Shown piece after piece: positions 14,996-24,497 of a stretch of 36,297 nucleotides of DNA. Every line of letters starts with the position of its first letter. The stretch's first letter is position 1. Made by a program: the position numbers and the translations under genes. This stretch comes from a candidate division WWE3 bacterium CG08_land_8_20_14_0_20_40_13 (lineage in GTDB: Bacteria > Patescibacteriota > WWE3 > 0-14-0-20-40-13). A model generated the notes under the pieces. It worked only from the letters and a program-made list of their open reading frames with translations, had not been told where the DNA came from and did no database searches. Location of the stretch: NCBI GenBank assembly GCA_002774285.1, contig PEYT01000021.1, forward strand, positions 1 to 36,297. Reading direction: 5' to 3'.

Positions 14996-17839
14996 ATGGA
15001 TGAACTCTCCCTAAATACCGGACAAAAAGAAGCCGTGGATTATAAAGATGGGCCTTTGCTAATCGTTGCCGGAGCAGGTACCGGAAAAACGCGTGTTATA
15101 ACGGAAAAAATCCGGCGCCTTATACAAGAGAACCATATTCCGCCACGGGAAATTCTTGCCGTTACTTTTACCGACAAGGCGGCGGGAGAAATGCTTTCAA
15201 GAATCGGTGATGTGATGCCTCTTGGGTACGAAGAACCATCTGTTTGCACATTTCACAAATTTTCCGAAATGGTATTAAAAGACCGCGGAATAGAGATTGG
15301 TCTTGATCCCACATTTAACATTTTGTCGGCAAGCGATGCCTACCGGCTTTTTAAAAAAAATCTTTTTAAATTTAAACTTAAATATTTCCGCCCCCTCGGA
15401 AATCCCAATAAATTTATTTTGGCAATTCTTAAGTTTTTTTCTAGGCTTCAAGACGAAGTGGTAACACCTTTAGAATTTTCTCAGTTTGTAGAAAAGCAGG
15501 AGGAGGATAAGGAAAAACTAACGGAATTAGCAGAGGCCTATACCACATACACGCAAATTAAATTGGATAACTCGCTTATGGATTTTGGCGATCTCCTTAA
15601 CTGGTCGCTACAGCTTTTTAAAACTAGACCCGTAATTCTTAGAGAATATCAAACACGGTTTAAACATATTTTTGTGGACGAATTTCAGGACACTAACTGG
15701 GCGCAGTACGAGCTTATTAAAATGCTTGCAGATCCCGTGTTAAATCCTCTTCTTACAGTAGTTGGCGATGATAATCAAAGCATCTACAAGTTTCGCGGCG
15801 CCGCAATCTCTAACATCATAAATTTTCAAAGGGATTATCCAAAAGCCCGCCTTGTAATTTTGGACCAAAACTACCGCAGTTTCCAGGACATTCTGGACGC
15901 CAGTTATCGCCTTATAAAAAACAACGACCCTGATACTTTGGAGGCCAGACTTGGCATAAGTAAAAAACTTACCTCTCAAAAAAAGGCTCCGCAAACGCCA
16001 AGCATTGTTATTAAAACTCTGGATAACGAAAGCGATGAAGCGGAGTTTGTGATTTCTAATATCATAAAACTTATGAAGCAAGATCCCAATCTTGCTTTTA
16101 AAGATTTCGCTATATTGGCAAGGGCTAATACCCATCTGGATCCCGTAACCGCAACACTGCGCCGACACCTGATCCCTTACCAAATTGTGGGAAACCGCGG
16201 CCTTTTTGATACGGCGGAAATCCGCGCGCTTTTATCATTTTTAAGGTTTGTGGTAGATACCGGCAACAATGTGGCATTTTACGATCTTATGTCTAGTAGT
16301 TTCTTGGACATGGCCCCGCTAAAAATTCTTGAGATTCTAAAAAAATCCAAGGCAAAAAAGATTTCTCTTTGGGAATCTTTTGTGGAGGACCCTTTGCTTA
16401 CAGTGCCCGCAAAAATTTTAAAGGGGTCGCTTAATGACGCCCCAAAAGAAGCTGTCAGCAAAATTCTTTTTGATTTTATTACAAAGACAGGATGGGTAGA
16501 AAATGTTATTAAAGAAGAATCGCTAACTAACAAACTTAAGATTGATAATCTAAATCGCTTTTTTAAATTTATTAAAGAATTTGAAAGCAGAGAAAAGTTA
16601 AATTTTGCCCCCGGTTTTGTGGAGTACTTGGATTTGGCCATGGAGGCTGGGGAAAACCCCGCGCAGGCGCAAATTGAAGATATAGACACTGTTAATTTGT
16701 TAACAGTCCACGGAGCCAAGGGGCTGGAATTTCCCGTGGTATTTTTAATATCTGTTACAAGCGACCGCTTTCCCACAAGAAACCGCGGAGATGTAATAGA
16801 AATTCCAGACGCTCTTATAAAAGAAACACTGCCCACCGGCGACTATCATCTGGAAGAAGAGCGCCGACTTTTTTATGTTGGAGCAACACGCGCAAAAGAC
16901 AAATTATTTATCTCCTTCGCCAAAAGCTACGGAGGCACAAAAGAAAAACGACCGTCGGGATTCATTAATGAACTAAAAATTGAGACGGAGAAAAAGTTGG
17001 AGGAAAATCAAAAAGAGAACCAAAGGTCGGGACAGCTAAATTTTCTTTTAATAACACCAAGAGAACTATCAAAATTACCGAAAACGGTGGTTAAAAAAGC
17101 GCTGGAAGTACCCTTTGTCAGTTTTAGCCAATTAGATATGTTTAAAACCTGCCCTCTTCAGTACAAGTACCGGTATATTTTGCAGATTCAAACCCCACCA
17201 AATCACGCCTTTACTTTTGGACAAAGCATTCATAACACTCTCCGCGATTTTGAAAGGATGGCAATTTTAAACAAAGATAAAGCTACTCTGGAAGAACTGT
17301 TAAAAATCTACGAAAATAATTTCGATCCTTCGGGTTATGAGTCCAAGGAACACCGCGAAAAACGATTTGAGCAAGGAAAGGATTACTTAAAGACTTATTT
17401 TGAAAAGGGACGAAAGCTTTTGGGGAATCCTAAATTTATCGAAGAAAAATTCCGGATGCTGATTGACGGAACACCCTTTGTGGGGGTAATTGACCGCGTG
17501 GACGAAACGGATGAAGGAGTTGTGATTGTGGACTATAAAACCGGCGAAGCACGGGAACAGGAAAAAGTGGATAAAGACGCGCAATTAACCGCCTATGCAA
17601 TAGCGGCAAAAGAGGTTTTAAAACTTAACCCCGTAAAGCTTTGTCTTTACTTTTTTGAAGATGCCGAAATTGTGGCGACAACAAGAGATGAACACGATCT
17701 TATCGTGGCAAAAAAGGATATCGCAGAAACGGTAGGTAAAATTAAAGAAGGGGAATTTCCAGCTAAAGTTGGTCCCCTTTGCAAGTACTGCAGTTATAAC
17801 TCCATCTGCCCAGCATACAAGAACTATCTTAATATTTAA
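14996..17839 (+). CDS. UvrD/PcrA-like SF1 helicase fused to PD-(D/E)XK nuclease with Cys cluster
   Basis: LNTGQKEAVDYKDGPLLIVAGAGTGKT, VDEFQDTN, VGDDNQSIYKFRGA, VHGAKGLEFPVV, ATRAKDKLF; C-terminus VIVDYKTG and CKYCSYNSICP. Confidence 0.93.
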   Translation: MDELSLNTGQKEAVDYKDGPLLIVAGAGTGKTRVITEKIRRLIQENHIPPREILAVTFTDKAAGEMLSRIGDVMPLGYEEPSVCTFHKFSEMVLKDRGIEIGLDPTFNILSASDAYRLFKKNLFKFKLKYFRPLGNPNKFILAILKFFSRLQDEVVTPLEFSQFVEKQEEDKEKLTELAEAYTTYTQIKLDNSLMDFGDLLNWSLQLFKTRPVILREYQTRFKHIFVDEFQDTNWAQYELIKMLADPVLNPLLTVVGDDNQSIYKFRGAAISNIINFQRDYPKARLVILDQNYRSFQDILDASYRLIKNNDPDTLEARLGISKKLTSQKKAPQTPSIVIKTLDNESDEAEFVISNIIKLMKQDPNLAFKDFAILARANTHLDPVTATLRRHLIPYQIVGNRGLFDTAEIRALLSFLRFVVDTGNNVAFYDLMSSSFLDMAPLKILEILKKSKAKKISLWESFVEDPLLTVPAKILKGSLNDAPKEAVSKILFDFITKTGWVENVIKEESLTNKLKIDNLNRFFKFIKEFESREKLNFAPGFVEYLDLAMEAGENPAQAQIEDIDTVNLLTVHGAKGLEFPVVFLISVTSDRFPTRNRGDVIEIPDALIKETLPTGDYHLEEERRLFYVGATRAKDKLFISFAKSYGGTKEKRPSGFINELKIETEKKLEENQKENQRSGQLNFLLITPRELSKLPKTVVKKALEVPFVSFSQLDMFKTCPLQYKYRYILQIQTPPNHAFTFGQSIHNTLRDFERMAILNKDKATLEELLKIYENNFDPSGYESKEHREKRFEQGKDYLKTYFEKGRKLLGNPKFIEEKFRMLIDGTPFVGVIDRVDETDEGVVIVDYKTGEAREQEKVDKDAQLTAYAIAAKEVLKLNPVKLCLYFFEDAEIVATTRDEHDLIVAKKDIAETVGKIKEGEFPAKVGPLCKYCSYNSICPAYKNYLNI

Positions 17840-17847
17840 ACTGTATT

Positions 17848-17875
17848 CGGGTTCCACCCTTTAGGGTGGAACCCG
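17848..17875 (+). terminator. Inverted repeat, 13-bp arms with 2-nt loop, followed by T tract
   Basis: CGGGTTCCACCCT-tt-AGGGTGGAACCCG then catcaaattttt; same family as 8031-8061. Confidence 0.75.
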
Positions 17876-17912
17876 CATCAAATTTTTCCTTTCCGTTTGC
17901 TATACTTAAACT

Positions 17913-19676
17913 ATGAAACGGTTGTTAACAACTCTCCTATTTTTTGTCGCGATCACACCCCTATTTACACGAGCGGTTTTTTCCGTGGACGAGCTGGAGA
18001 AAGTCCAAAAGGACTTACAAAAAACCCAAAAGGAATATAACGATGTTTCGGGGGACTTAGGCGGTATTAATTCCCAAATTTCCACAATCACCAAGAAGAT
18101 TACCGGACTTTCGTCCCAGATTAGTGTAACTCAAGGCGAAATAAACGGACTGTTAAATCAAATCAACGGCTTGTCATCCGAGATAAAAACTTTAGAGGAT
18201 ACGCTGGAAAGATTTAGGCAGGTAATGGAACAAAAGGAAACGGAAAGAAACGGCACCATGCGGGTACTATATAAAGTTTCCCGCGGATCCCCCCTAATAA
18301 CCGCTTTTGCCGCAACGGGGATCTTGGACTTTACCAAAAAAACCATCTATTTTAAAAGCTATTTGGACCACGCCACGGATTTTATTAAAGAGGTAAACGG
18401 ACAAATTAAAGATTATTCCCATCAAAAAGCGGAAACGGAAAGGGCAAAAAACGATTTGGAGGAGCAGAAAGTAAAATTGGATAAAATAAAAACCTCGTTG
18501 GCGTACCAAGTTAAATCCGCGCAGACAGAGGTGTCAGGATTGCAGTCGCAGGCTTCTGCATTGGAAGACCAGCTTAAAAACCTTTCGGATTCCTTGGACG
18601 AATTAACCGGTAAACAAGAAGAACTGCTCCGCGCAAAATTTGGCGCCTCCTCCGAACGCCTGACCGTGGGCGATAGCGAGTCCAGCAAGCAAACACTTCC
18701 CGATCCCGGGTTCTCTCCAGCCTACGCCTTCCGCACAAGGGGGTATCCTCACCGCGTTGGTATGAACCAATACGGAGCAAGGGGACGGGCGGAAGACGGA
18801 CAGGACTATAAAGATATTCTTGATGCCTACTACCCCAATACCAACTTGGAGGAAAGCTGTGACAAGGATTTGGAAATTCCGGTTATGGAGTATGGCGATA
18901 TATCCCTTGAGGAATATCTGTACGGACTGGGGGAAATGCCTGCGGATTGGCCCATGGATGCTCTAAAAGCGCAGGCCATTGCGGCAAGAAGCTACGCCTT
19001 AAATTACACACAAGGCGGACGGGCGATTTGTACAGATCAACGCTGTCAAGTTTATCTGGGATACGAAAAAGGTGGGAGGTGGAATCAGGCAGTTGACGAA
19101 ACCTGCGGTCAGTATTTAACTTATGACGGTTCGCCCATTCCCGCTTGGTATGCTTCTACCGCCGGCGGTTTTGTTCGTTCCAGCGGCGATGTGTGGGGAA
19201 GTTCTAGGCCTTATTCCCAAAGACTCCGCGATGGAAAATGCGACGATTGGGAACAGTGCTCCTATGATGGACCAAATTACGGGGACTCTCCATGGTTTAA
19301 TAGGGCTTGGGGCAAAGGAACTGAGCCCGGTCCTTGGATGACGGGACCACAAACAGAGGATATTTTTAACGCGTATTTGCTCTCAAACAAAGACTCGTCT
19401 TACAATAGCGATCTATCGCCTGTGGACAAAGATGGAATAAACGAAAACGAAGTAAAAACAAAACTTGAAGAAGAAGGAATCATTCCCGTTGGAGAAATTT
19501 CCAAAATAGAAGTTTATGACGACGGACAGGGCTATACCACAAAAATTAGGCTGTACAGCGAAAACTACAATGGCGAGGATTTTGACGGGTATAAATTCCG
19601 CTCCGTCTTTAATTTAAGGGCTCCGGGAACAATTGTTATTTGGACAAGTTTTTTTGATGTTTTAGTTAAAAACTAG
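17913..19676 (+). CDS. Secreted coiled-coil protein with C-terminal SpoIID/LytB domain
   Basis: Signal peptide MKRLLTTLLFFVAITPLFTRAVFS; heptad-rich 30-240; EYLYGLGEMPADWPMDALKAQAIAARSYAL and AWYASTAGGFVRSSGDVWG. Confidence 0.9.
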   Translation: MKRLLTTLLFFVAITPLFTRAVFSVDELEKVQKDLQKTQKEYNDVSGDLGGINSQISTITKKITGLSSQISVTQGEINGLLNQINGLSSEIKTLEDTLERFRQVMEQKETERNGTMRVLYKVSRGSPLITAFAATGILDFTKKTIYFKSYLDHATDFIKEVNGQIKDYSHQKAETERAKNDLEEQKVKLDKIKTSLAYQVKSAQTEVSGLQSQASALEDQLKNLSDSLDELTGKQEELLRAKFGASSERLTVGDSESSKQTLPDPGFSPAYAFRTRGYPHRVGMNQYGARGRAEDGQDYKDILDAYYPNTNLEESCDKDLEIPVMEYGDISLEEYLYGLGEMPADWPMDALKAQAIAARSYALNYTQGGRAICTDQRCQVYLGYEKGGRWNQAVDETCGQYLTYDGSPIPAWYASTAGGFVRSSGDVWGSSRPYSQRLRDGKCDDWEQCSYDGPNYGDSPWFNRAWGKGTEPGPWMTGPQTEDIFNAYLLSNKDSSYNSDLSPVDKDGINENEVKTKLEEEGIIPVGEISKIEVYDDGQGYTTKIRLYSENYNGEDFDGYKFRSVFNLRAPGTIVIWTSFFDVLVKN

Positions 19677-19678
19677 CT

Positions 19679-20089
19679 ATGTTAGTACATCTTTACACTG
19701 ACGGCGGATCGCGGGGAAACCCCGGACCTTCGGCAATCGGTTTTGTTATCTACAAATTGGACAAATTTAACAAATTGGACCAATTGGATCAATCTGGATT
19801 GTGTATCGGTAATACCACAAACAATGTTGCCGAATATAAAGCGTTAATATATGCTTTAGCTAGATGCCAAGAATTAGGAGCAAAACAGGTTAATTGTTTT
19901 TTAGACAGCCTTCTTGTGGTTAACCAGCTAAACGGGAAATTTAAAATAAAAGACGCAAAACTTATTCCCCTTGCGCAAAAAATAAAAACACTGGAAAAGA
20001 ACTTTGAGGGGGTCTCTTATACTTATATTCCCCGCGAAAAAAACCGCCTTGCCGATAGTCTGGTAAACGAGGCCCTAAATTATAGGTAA
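19679..20089 (+). CDS. RNase HI-like ribonuclease H
   Basis: LYTDGGSRGNPGPSAIGFVI, TTNNVAEYKALIYAL, LDSLLVVNQLNG, NRLADSLVNEAL. Confidence 0.93.
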   Translation: MLVHLYTDGGSRGNPGPSAIGFVIYKLDKFNKLDQLDQSGLCIGNTTNNVAEYKALIYALARCQELGAKQVNCFLDSLLVVNQLNGKFKIKDAKLIPLAQKIKTLEKNFEGVSYTYIPREKNRLADSLVNEALNYR

Positions 20090-20094
20090 CCTTG

Positions 20095-21795
20095 CTAGGC
20101 TTCTACGATTACGGGAAGAAGAAGAGGCGTCCTGCCCGTAGTTTTTTGGAAATATTTAAAAAGGGCTTTTTCTACTTCATCTTTAATAAGAGCCCAATCA
20201 TTTTTCTTTTTTCTGTTTTGCTTTACCGCATCTAAAATCGCCTTTTCGGCGCCCGCAATAAGCTCTTTAGATTCTTTCATGTAAACAAAACCGCGGGAAA
20301 CTATTTGCGCGGAATCTAAAAACTCGTTTTTCTCACGGTCAAATTTTAGAATGGCCACAAAAATACCGTCCTCCGACAGCACCCTTCTATCTTTAATAAC
20401 AACCGGACTTACTATATCAACCTGACTTCCAATATAAACATCGTGGGTTTCTATTTCTTTGTGTTTAAAAGCGGTGCCCTGTGAAAATGTCACGCTATCG
20501 CCTTCCAAAAGTTCCAAGATATTTTCCTGCAAAATCCCAAGGCGGACTATATTATTGGAATACGCGCGCATTAAGGATATCGTCCCGCCAATCGGGAGAT
20601 AGTATTTAGGACGGATCAAGGAGGCTAAAAGCACATGATCTCCTTGCGATCCATGACCAGAAACATGCAAGTTTTCCTGTACAGCGCTGTAAATTACCTC
20701 CGCTCCCGCCAGAGTTAATTTGTCAATAAGTTCATTAACAAGATCCACAGTGCCGGGGATGGGGTCGGCCGAAAAAATCACCGTCGCGCCGGCGCGCATT
20801 TTTATATATTTATGTTCGTCGCGGGCAATTCTTCCAAGAGCAGATCCCGACTGGCCGTAACAACCCGCGACGATATAAGTTAACTTTGATTGATCCATGG
20901 CCTGAGCATGATGCAAAGGAACAAAGGACTCTTTTGGATGAGGCATGTATCCAAGCCGACGCGCTGTTTCCGTGGACTGTTCCATACTGCGCCCGCCAAT
21001 AACAACTTTCCGGCCGCAGGATACTGAAGCATCAACCACCATCTTTATTCTTGAGATATTGGAAGACATGGTAGTTACAAAAACCTGACCCTTTGCCTGT
21101 GAAATATATTCATTAAAGGTCTTTTGAATTTCTTTTTCCGAGTGGGTAAAACCTTCTGATGTCGCTCCAAGACAGTCGGAAAGCATAGCTAGTACCCCGC
21201 CTTGACTTAAACGAACCGCGCGCGGAATATCAAATTGTTTATCCATCATTGGAGTCCAATCAAATTTGTAATCGGGAACATGAAAAATAGTCCCTTGGGG
21301 AGTACCAATACAAAACCCCAAGCTTTCAGGAACGGAATGATTAACGCGAAAATAATCTATTTTAAACTCTCCAAGACTTATAGGACCACCATCGGGATTT
21401 ATTATATTAAAACTTGTTCCTTCAAGGAGATTTTGCTCTTTTAGGCGGTTTTTTAAAAACTCGGAAACTATTTTTGCGCAATAGATGGGTATTCTAACTT
21501 CTTTAAGAAGATAAGGAACCGCGCCAAAGTGATCCTCGTGACCATGGGTAATAATAAGACCGCGTACTTTGCCGATGTTTTGTAAAACATAGGAAAAGTC
21601 GGGAAGAATTAGATCCACGCCAAAAGCGTCTCGACCCGGAAAACCGATACCGCAGTCAACAATCACAATATCGTTTCCGTATTCGTAAACATACATGTTC
21701 TTTTGAACATCTGTGGTTCCGCCAATAACGGTTATTTTTAAATCGTGTTTTTTCTTACTGCTAAAATTGGTGAATTTCATAGTTTTTACATTCAC
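20095..21795 (-). CDS. rnj: Ribonuclease J
   Basis: VDCGIGFPG, THGHEDHFGAVPYLL, SGHGSQGDH, metallo-beta-lactamase/beta-CASP layout, 566 aa. Confidence 0.95.
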   Translation of the reverse strand: MNVKTMKFTNFSSKKKHDLKITVIGGTTDVQKNMYVYEYGNDIVIVDCGIGFPGRDAFGVDLILPDFSYVLQNIGKVRGLIITHGHEDHFGAVPYLLKEVRIPIYCAKIVSEFLKNRLKEQNLLEGTSFNIINPDGGPISLGEFKIDYFRVNHSVPESLGFCIGTPQGTIFHVPDYKFDWTPMMDKQFDIPRAVRLSQGGVLAMLSDCLGATSEGFTHSEKEIQKTFNEYISQAKGQVFVTTMSSNISRIKMVVDASVSCGRKVVIGGRSMEQSTETARRLGYMPHPKESFVPLHHAQAMDQSKLTYIVAGCYGQSGSALGRIARDEHKYIKMRAGATVIFSADPIPGTVDLVNELIDKLTLAGAEVIYSAVQENLHVSGHGSQGDHVLLASLIRPKYYLPIGGTISLMRAYSNNIVRLGILQENILELLEGDSVTFSQGTAFKHKEIETHDVYIGSQVDIVSPVVIKDRRVLSEDGIFVAILKFDREKNEFLDSAQIVSRGFVYMKESKELIAGAEKAILDAVKQNRKKKNDWALIKDEVEKALFKYFQKTTGRTPLLLPVIVEA

Positions 21796-22415
21796 ATCAA
21801 AGAAATTTGCGCCCCGTTGTCTTTTTTGGACGAACGCGAATCTTCTTTTAACATTTCCCGCGCCTCCTCCAAGACTCTGGGGATTTTTTTAAACTCCTTT
21901 TCCAAAACAGCTGCCACCTGTGGACTGCGTAATGCCGCCGCCGGATGATACAACGGATAAATTACCCGATCTTTCCACACTTGCGCCACCCCATGCTCTT
22001 TTGAAATTTTCGCATCTTTTACAAAATGCTCCAAGGCAAATCTTCCCAAAGTCACAATAAGCTTTGGGTTAATTAGTTTAATTTGACTTTCCAGATACAT
22101 GGAACAATTTCTAAGCTCGTCCACCATTGGGGCGCGATTGTCCGGAGGACGGCACTTTATTACATTTCCAATCCAAACATCACTGCGCGATAGCCGAATT
22201 TTGGAAAGAAGATCGGCAAGGAGCATTCCAGCTCGTCCCACAAAAGGACGCCCCTGATCGTTTTCGTTTTGACCTGGCGCTTCGCCAACAAAGATTACCG
22301 CGGAATTTAAATTTCCTTCTCCGGGTACTGCATTCTTTCTGGTTTTACACAGACGACATTTTTTGCAGGATACTACTGCCTTGGCTATTTGCGCAGCTAA
22401 TTCTTCTTTTTTCAA
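21792..22415 (-). CDS. Uracil-DNA glycosylase, family 4-like (Fe-S type)
   Basis: CKKCRLCKTRKNAVPGEGN, VGEAPGQNENDQGRPFVGRAGMLL, NVIKCRPPDNR, PLYHPAAALR; TTG start. Confidence 0.93.
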   Translation of the reverse strand: MKKEELAAQIAKAVVSCKKCRLCKTRKNAVPGEGNLNSAVIFVGEAPGQNENDQGRPFVGRAGMLLADLLSKIRLSRSDVWIGNVIKCRPPDNRAPMVDELRNCSMYLESQIKLINPKLIVTLGRFALEHFVKDAKISKEHGVAQVWKDRVIYPLYHPAAALRSPQVAAVLEKEFKKIPRVLEEAREMLKEDSRSSKKDNGAQISLM

Positions 22416-22419
22416 AATT

Positions 22420-23484
22420 TTAAATATACCCGGAAATGTATGTTTTTAAATTCTCTTTTGTAATAATGACTTTTTTAACTTTTTCTTCCACAATGGCCTT
22501 AGCGGTTTTTCTGGCAATACCTTCCAAAATTCTCTTTAGACTTCTAATACCGCTATCAAATCCTAACGGTCTTATAATATAAGGCCAAAGACTTTCCTCA
22601 ATTACAAGCTCTTCCGCTGAAAGGCCGCATTCTCTACGGACTCTGGGCAGTAAAAAGTCTCGCGCAATTCCTTCTTTTTCTATGTCGGTATAAGAAGGCA
22701 TGCTAATAACTTCCAACCTATCCATAAGAGCCGCCGAAAACGACCCTGTGTTGTTAGCGCTTACAATAAACATAACTTGGGAAAGATCCAAAGGATAGTC
22801 TATGTAATGATCTCTAAATTTTGTGTTTTGCTCCGGATCCAAAATTTCCAAAAGAACCGCCATAAAATCGCTCCTAAGACCCTTCTCCCCGCTCACCTTA
22901 TCCATCTCGTCAAGAAGCACCAACGGGTTAAATGATTTTGTGCGGGCAAGCGCCTTTACAATTTGCCCGGGCTCCGATCCCGGATCCGAACTGTTTCTTC
23001 CTCTAAGTTCCAAGGTTGATCCAAGCGCCCCAAGAGATATTCTAATAAATTTACGGCCCAAGGCTTCGGCAATAGATTCCGCCATTGTTGTTTTTCCGGT
23101 GCCTTGCAACCCCACCAAACATAAAATAGGAGAGTGTTCTTCCGAAATCTTTCCTCTTTGAGTTAAAAGATTCCGCACGGCAAGATATTCCATAACGCGC
23201 TCTTTTACCCCCTCCAAACCATAATGATTTTTATCCAAAACCATTTTGGCATTTGGAAGATCCAAATTATCGTTTGTCGCGACCTGCCATGGAATTTGGG
23301 TAATCCAATCTATATACCTGCTTAAAATCTCATACTCGCTACTGTAACTTCCAAGGTTTGCCATGCGGTTAAGCCTTTCCAACATCTGCTCTACCCGGCT
23401 TTTTAACTCTTCTGGAGTTTTTGCAGTGGAAACTCTTTCTTTAAGGCTTACGAGCTCACGAAATAGATATTCTTCTTTGGGCAT
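22420..23484 (-). CDS. Lon-like AAA+ ATPase lacking both LAN N-domain and C-terminal protease domain
   Basis: DKNHYGLEGVKERVMEYLAV, GLQGTGKTT (Walker A), LVLLDEMDKV (Walker B), LDPEQNTKFRDHYIDYPLDLSQVMFIVSAN; stops after GIRSLKRILEGIARKTAKAIVEEKVKK... Confidence 0.92.
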   Translation of the reverse strand: MPKEEYLFRELVSLKERVSTAKTPEELKSRVEQMLERLNRMANLGSYSSEYEILSRYIDWITQIPWQVATNDNLDLPNAKMVLDKNHYGLEGVKERVMEYLAVRNLLTQRGKISEEHSPILCLVGLQGTGKTTMAESIAEALGRKFIRISLGALGSTLELRGRNSSDPGSEPGQIVKALARTKSFNPLVLLDEMDKVSGEKGLRSDFMAVLLEILDPEQNTKFRDHYIDYPLDLSQVMFIVSANNTGSFSAALMDRLEVISMPSYTDIEKEGIARDFLLPRVRRECGLSAEELVIEESLWPYIIRPLGFDSGIRSLKRILEGIARKTAKAIVEEKVKKVIITKENLKTYISGYI

Positions 23485-23487
23485 ACA

Positions 23488-24423
23488 TTAATAGTTTAAC
23501 ACGATCTCTCCGTCTTTCTCCGCCACAAAAAAACTAACCTCGGCTTTTTCCAAAATACCAGAGGGGAATAAAGAAAAATCCAAAAGCGGAGAATTGTTAA
23601 CGGCATTATCTAAAATATCAGAAGAGATAAGGTAACCAAAAAACAATCCTTGCTCCGGAACATCCTTAAAAGATTCCAAAAATTTAGAGTCCATTCCTAA
23701 ACTTTTGGTTAGGCGTTCGGAAACTTCTCCAACAGAGGTTTTTACAGCATCGTCCTTATACACCAAAAGAAAACCGCCAAAAACCACAGCATTTAATTGT
23801 ACTTTTGATAAAGCCGACGACTGCAAAGTTAAGCTTTGCTCCACCTTATCTAAATCTTTTGGTAAAAGAAGAATTCCGCAAGATTCAGAAAGGCAAAAAT
23901 AGGAAAAGTCGTCCTCAAAAAAAGTCAGGGATTCTTTAAAAGACATGTCCATAAGGGTAGAAAGGATCGCCTGAAATTCCTTTTCCTTATCACCCGAAAG
24001 ATAAGAGGAAATATCGGAACCCTCGGCGTAAAAAACCACATCCGAAGGGACGGTAAGTTCAAATTTTCTGGCGCCAAAGGTAAAATTACTGCCAAGGGAC
24101 ACGGGTTCTAGTTTAGCGGTTTTCCATCGTGGCTTGGCACCGGTTACCTCGCTTATTGTAACGGTTTCAGAACTTCTTTTAAAAGGACCAAGCCCGCCCG
24201 CCCACAAACCGCCAATGGCAAAAGCCATTAAAAGAATTGGAACGGCAAAAGACAGCGCCTGTTTTTTAGTAAATTTTCTTTCTAATTTAAGATCTAGCGA
24301 TTCCGCTACGGAAGAAGCGCTCACGGGAGCTTCCTTTTGCTCTAGTTGGGAACCGCAGAAGTAACAAAAAAGGGCTTTGTCGTTTTTTATCTCCCCTTGG
24401 CAATTTAGACAAGTTATACTCAT
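23488..24423 (-). CDS. Zinc-ribbon, single-TM protein of unknown function
   Basis: CLNCQGEIKNDKALFCYFCG plus one TM (ALSFAVPILLMAFAIGGLWAGG). Confidence 0.65.
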   Translation of the reverse strand: MSITCLNCQGEIKNDKALFCYFCGSQLEQKEAPVSASSVAESLDLKLERKFTKKQALSFAVPILLMAFAIGGLWAGGLGPFKRSSETVTISEVTGAKPRWKTAKLEPVSLGSNFTFGARKFELTVPSDVVFYAEGSDISSYLSGDKEKEFQAILSTLMDMSFKESLTFFEDDFSYFCLSESCGILLLPKDLDKVEQSLTLQSSALSKVQLNAVVFGGFLLVYKDDAVKTSVGEVSERLTKSLGMDSKFLESFKDVPEQGLFFGYLISSDILDNAVNNSPLLDFSLFPSGILEKAEVSFFVAEKDGEIVLNY

Positions 24424-24497
24424 ACAAAAACCATTTTATAACAGATAGTGTAACAAGACCATCCTTAGAATTAATTTAAAAGCGGAGCAGGCCTAAT

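Noticed and set aside
22127-22423. Plus-strand 98-aa ORF and other short ORFs opposite or within conserved genes
   Set aside because: Fully antisense to UDG (or other conserved CDS), no SD or domain signal
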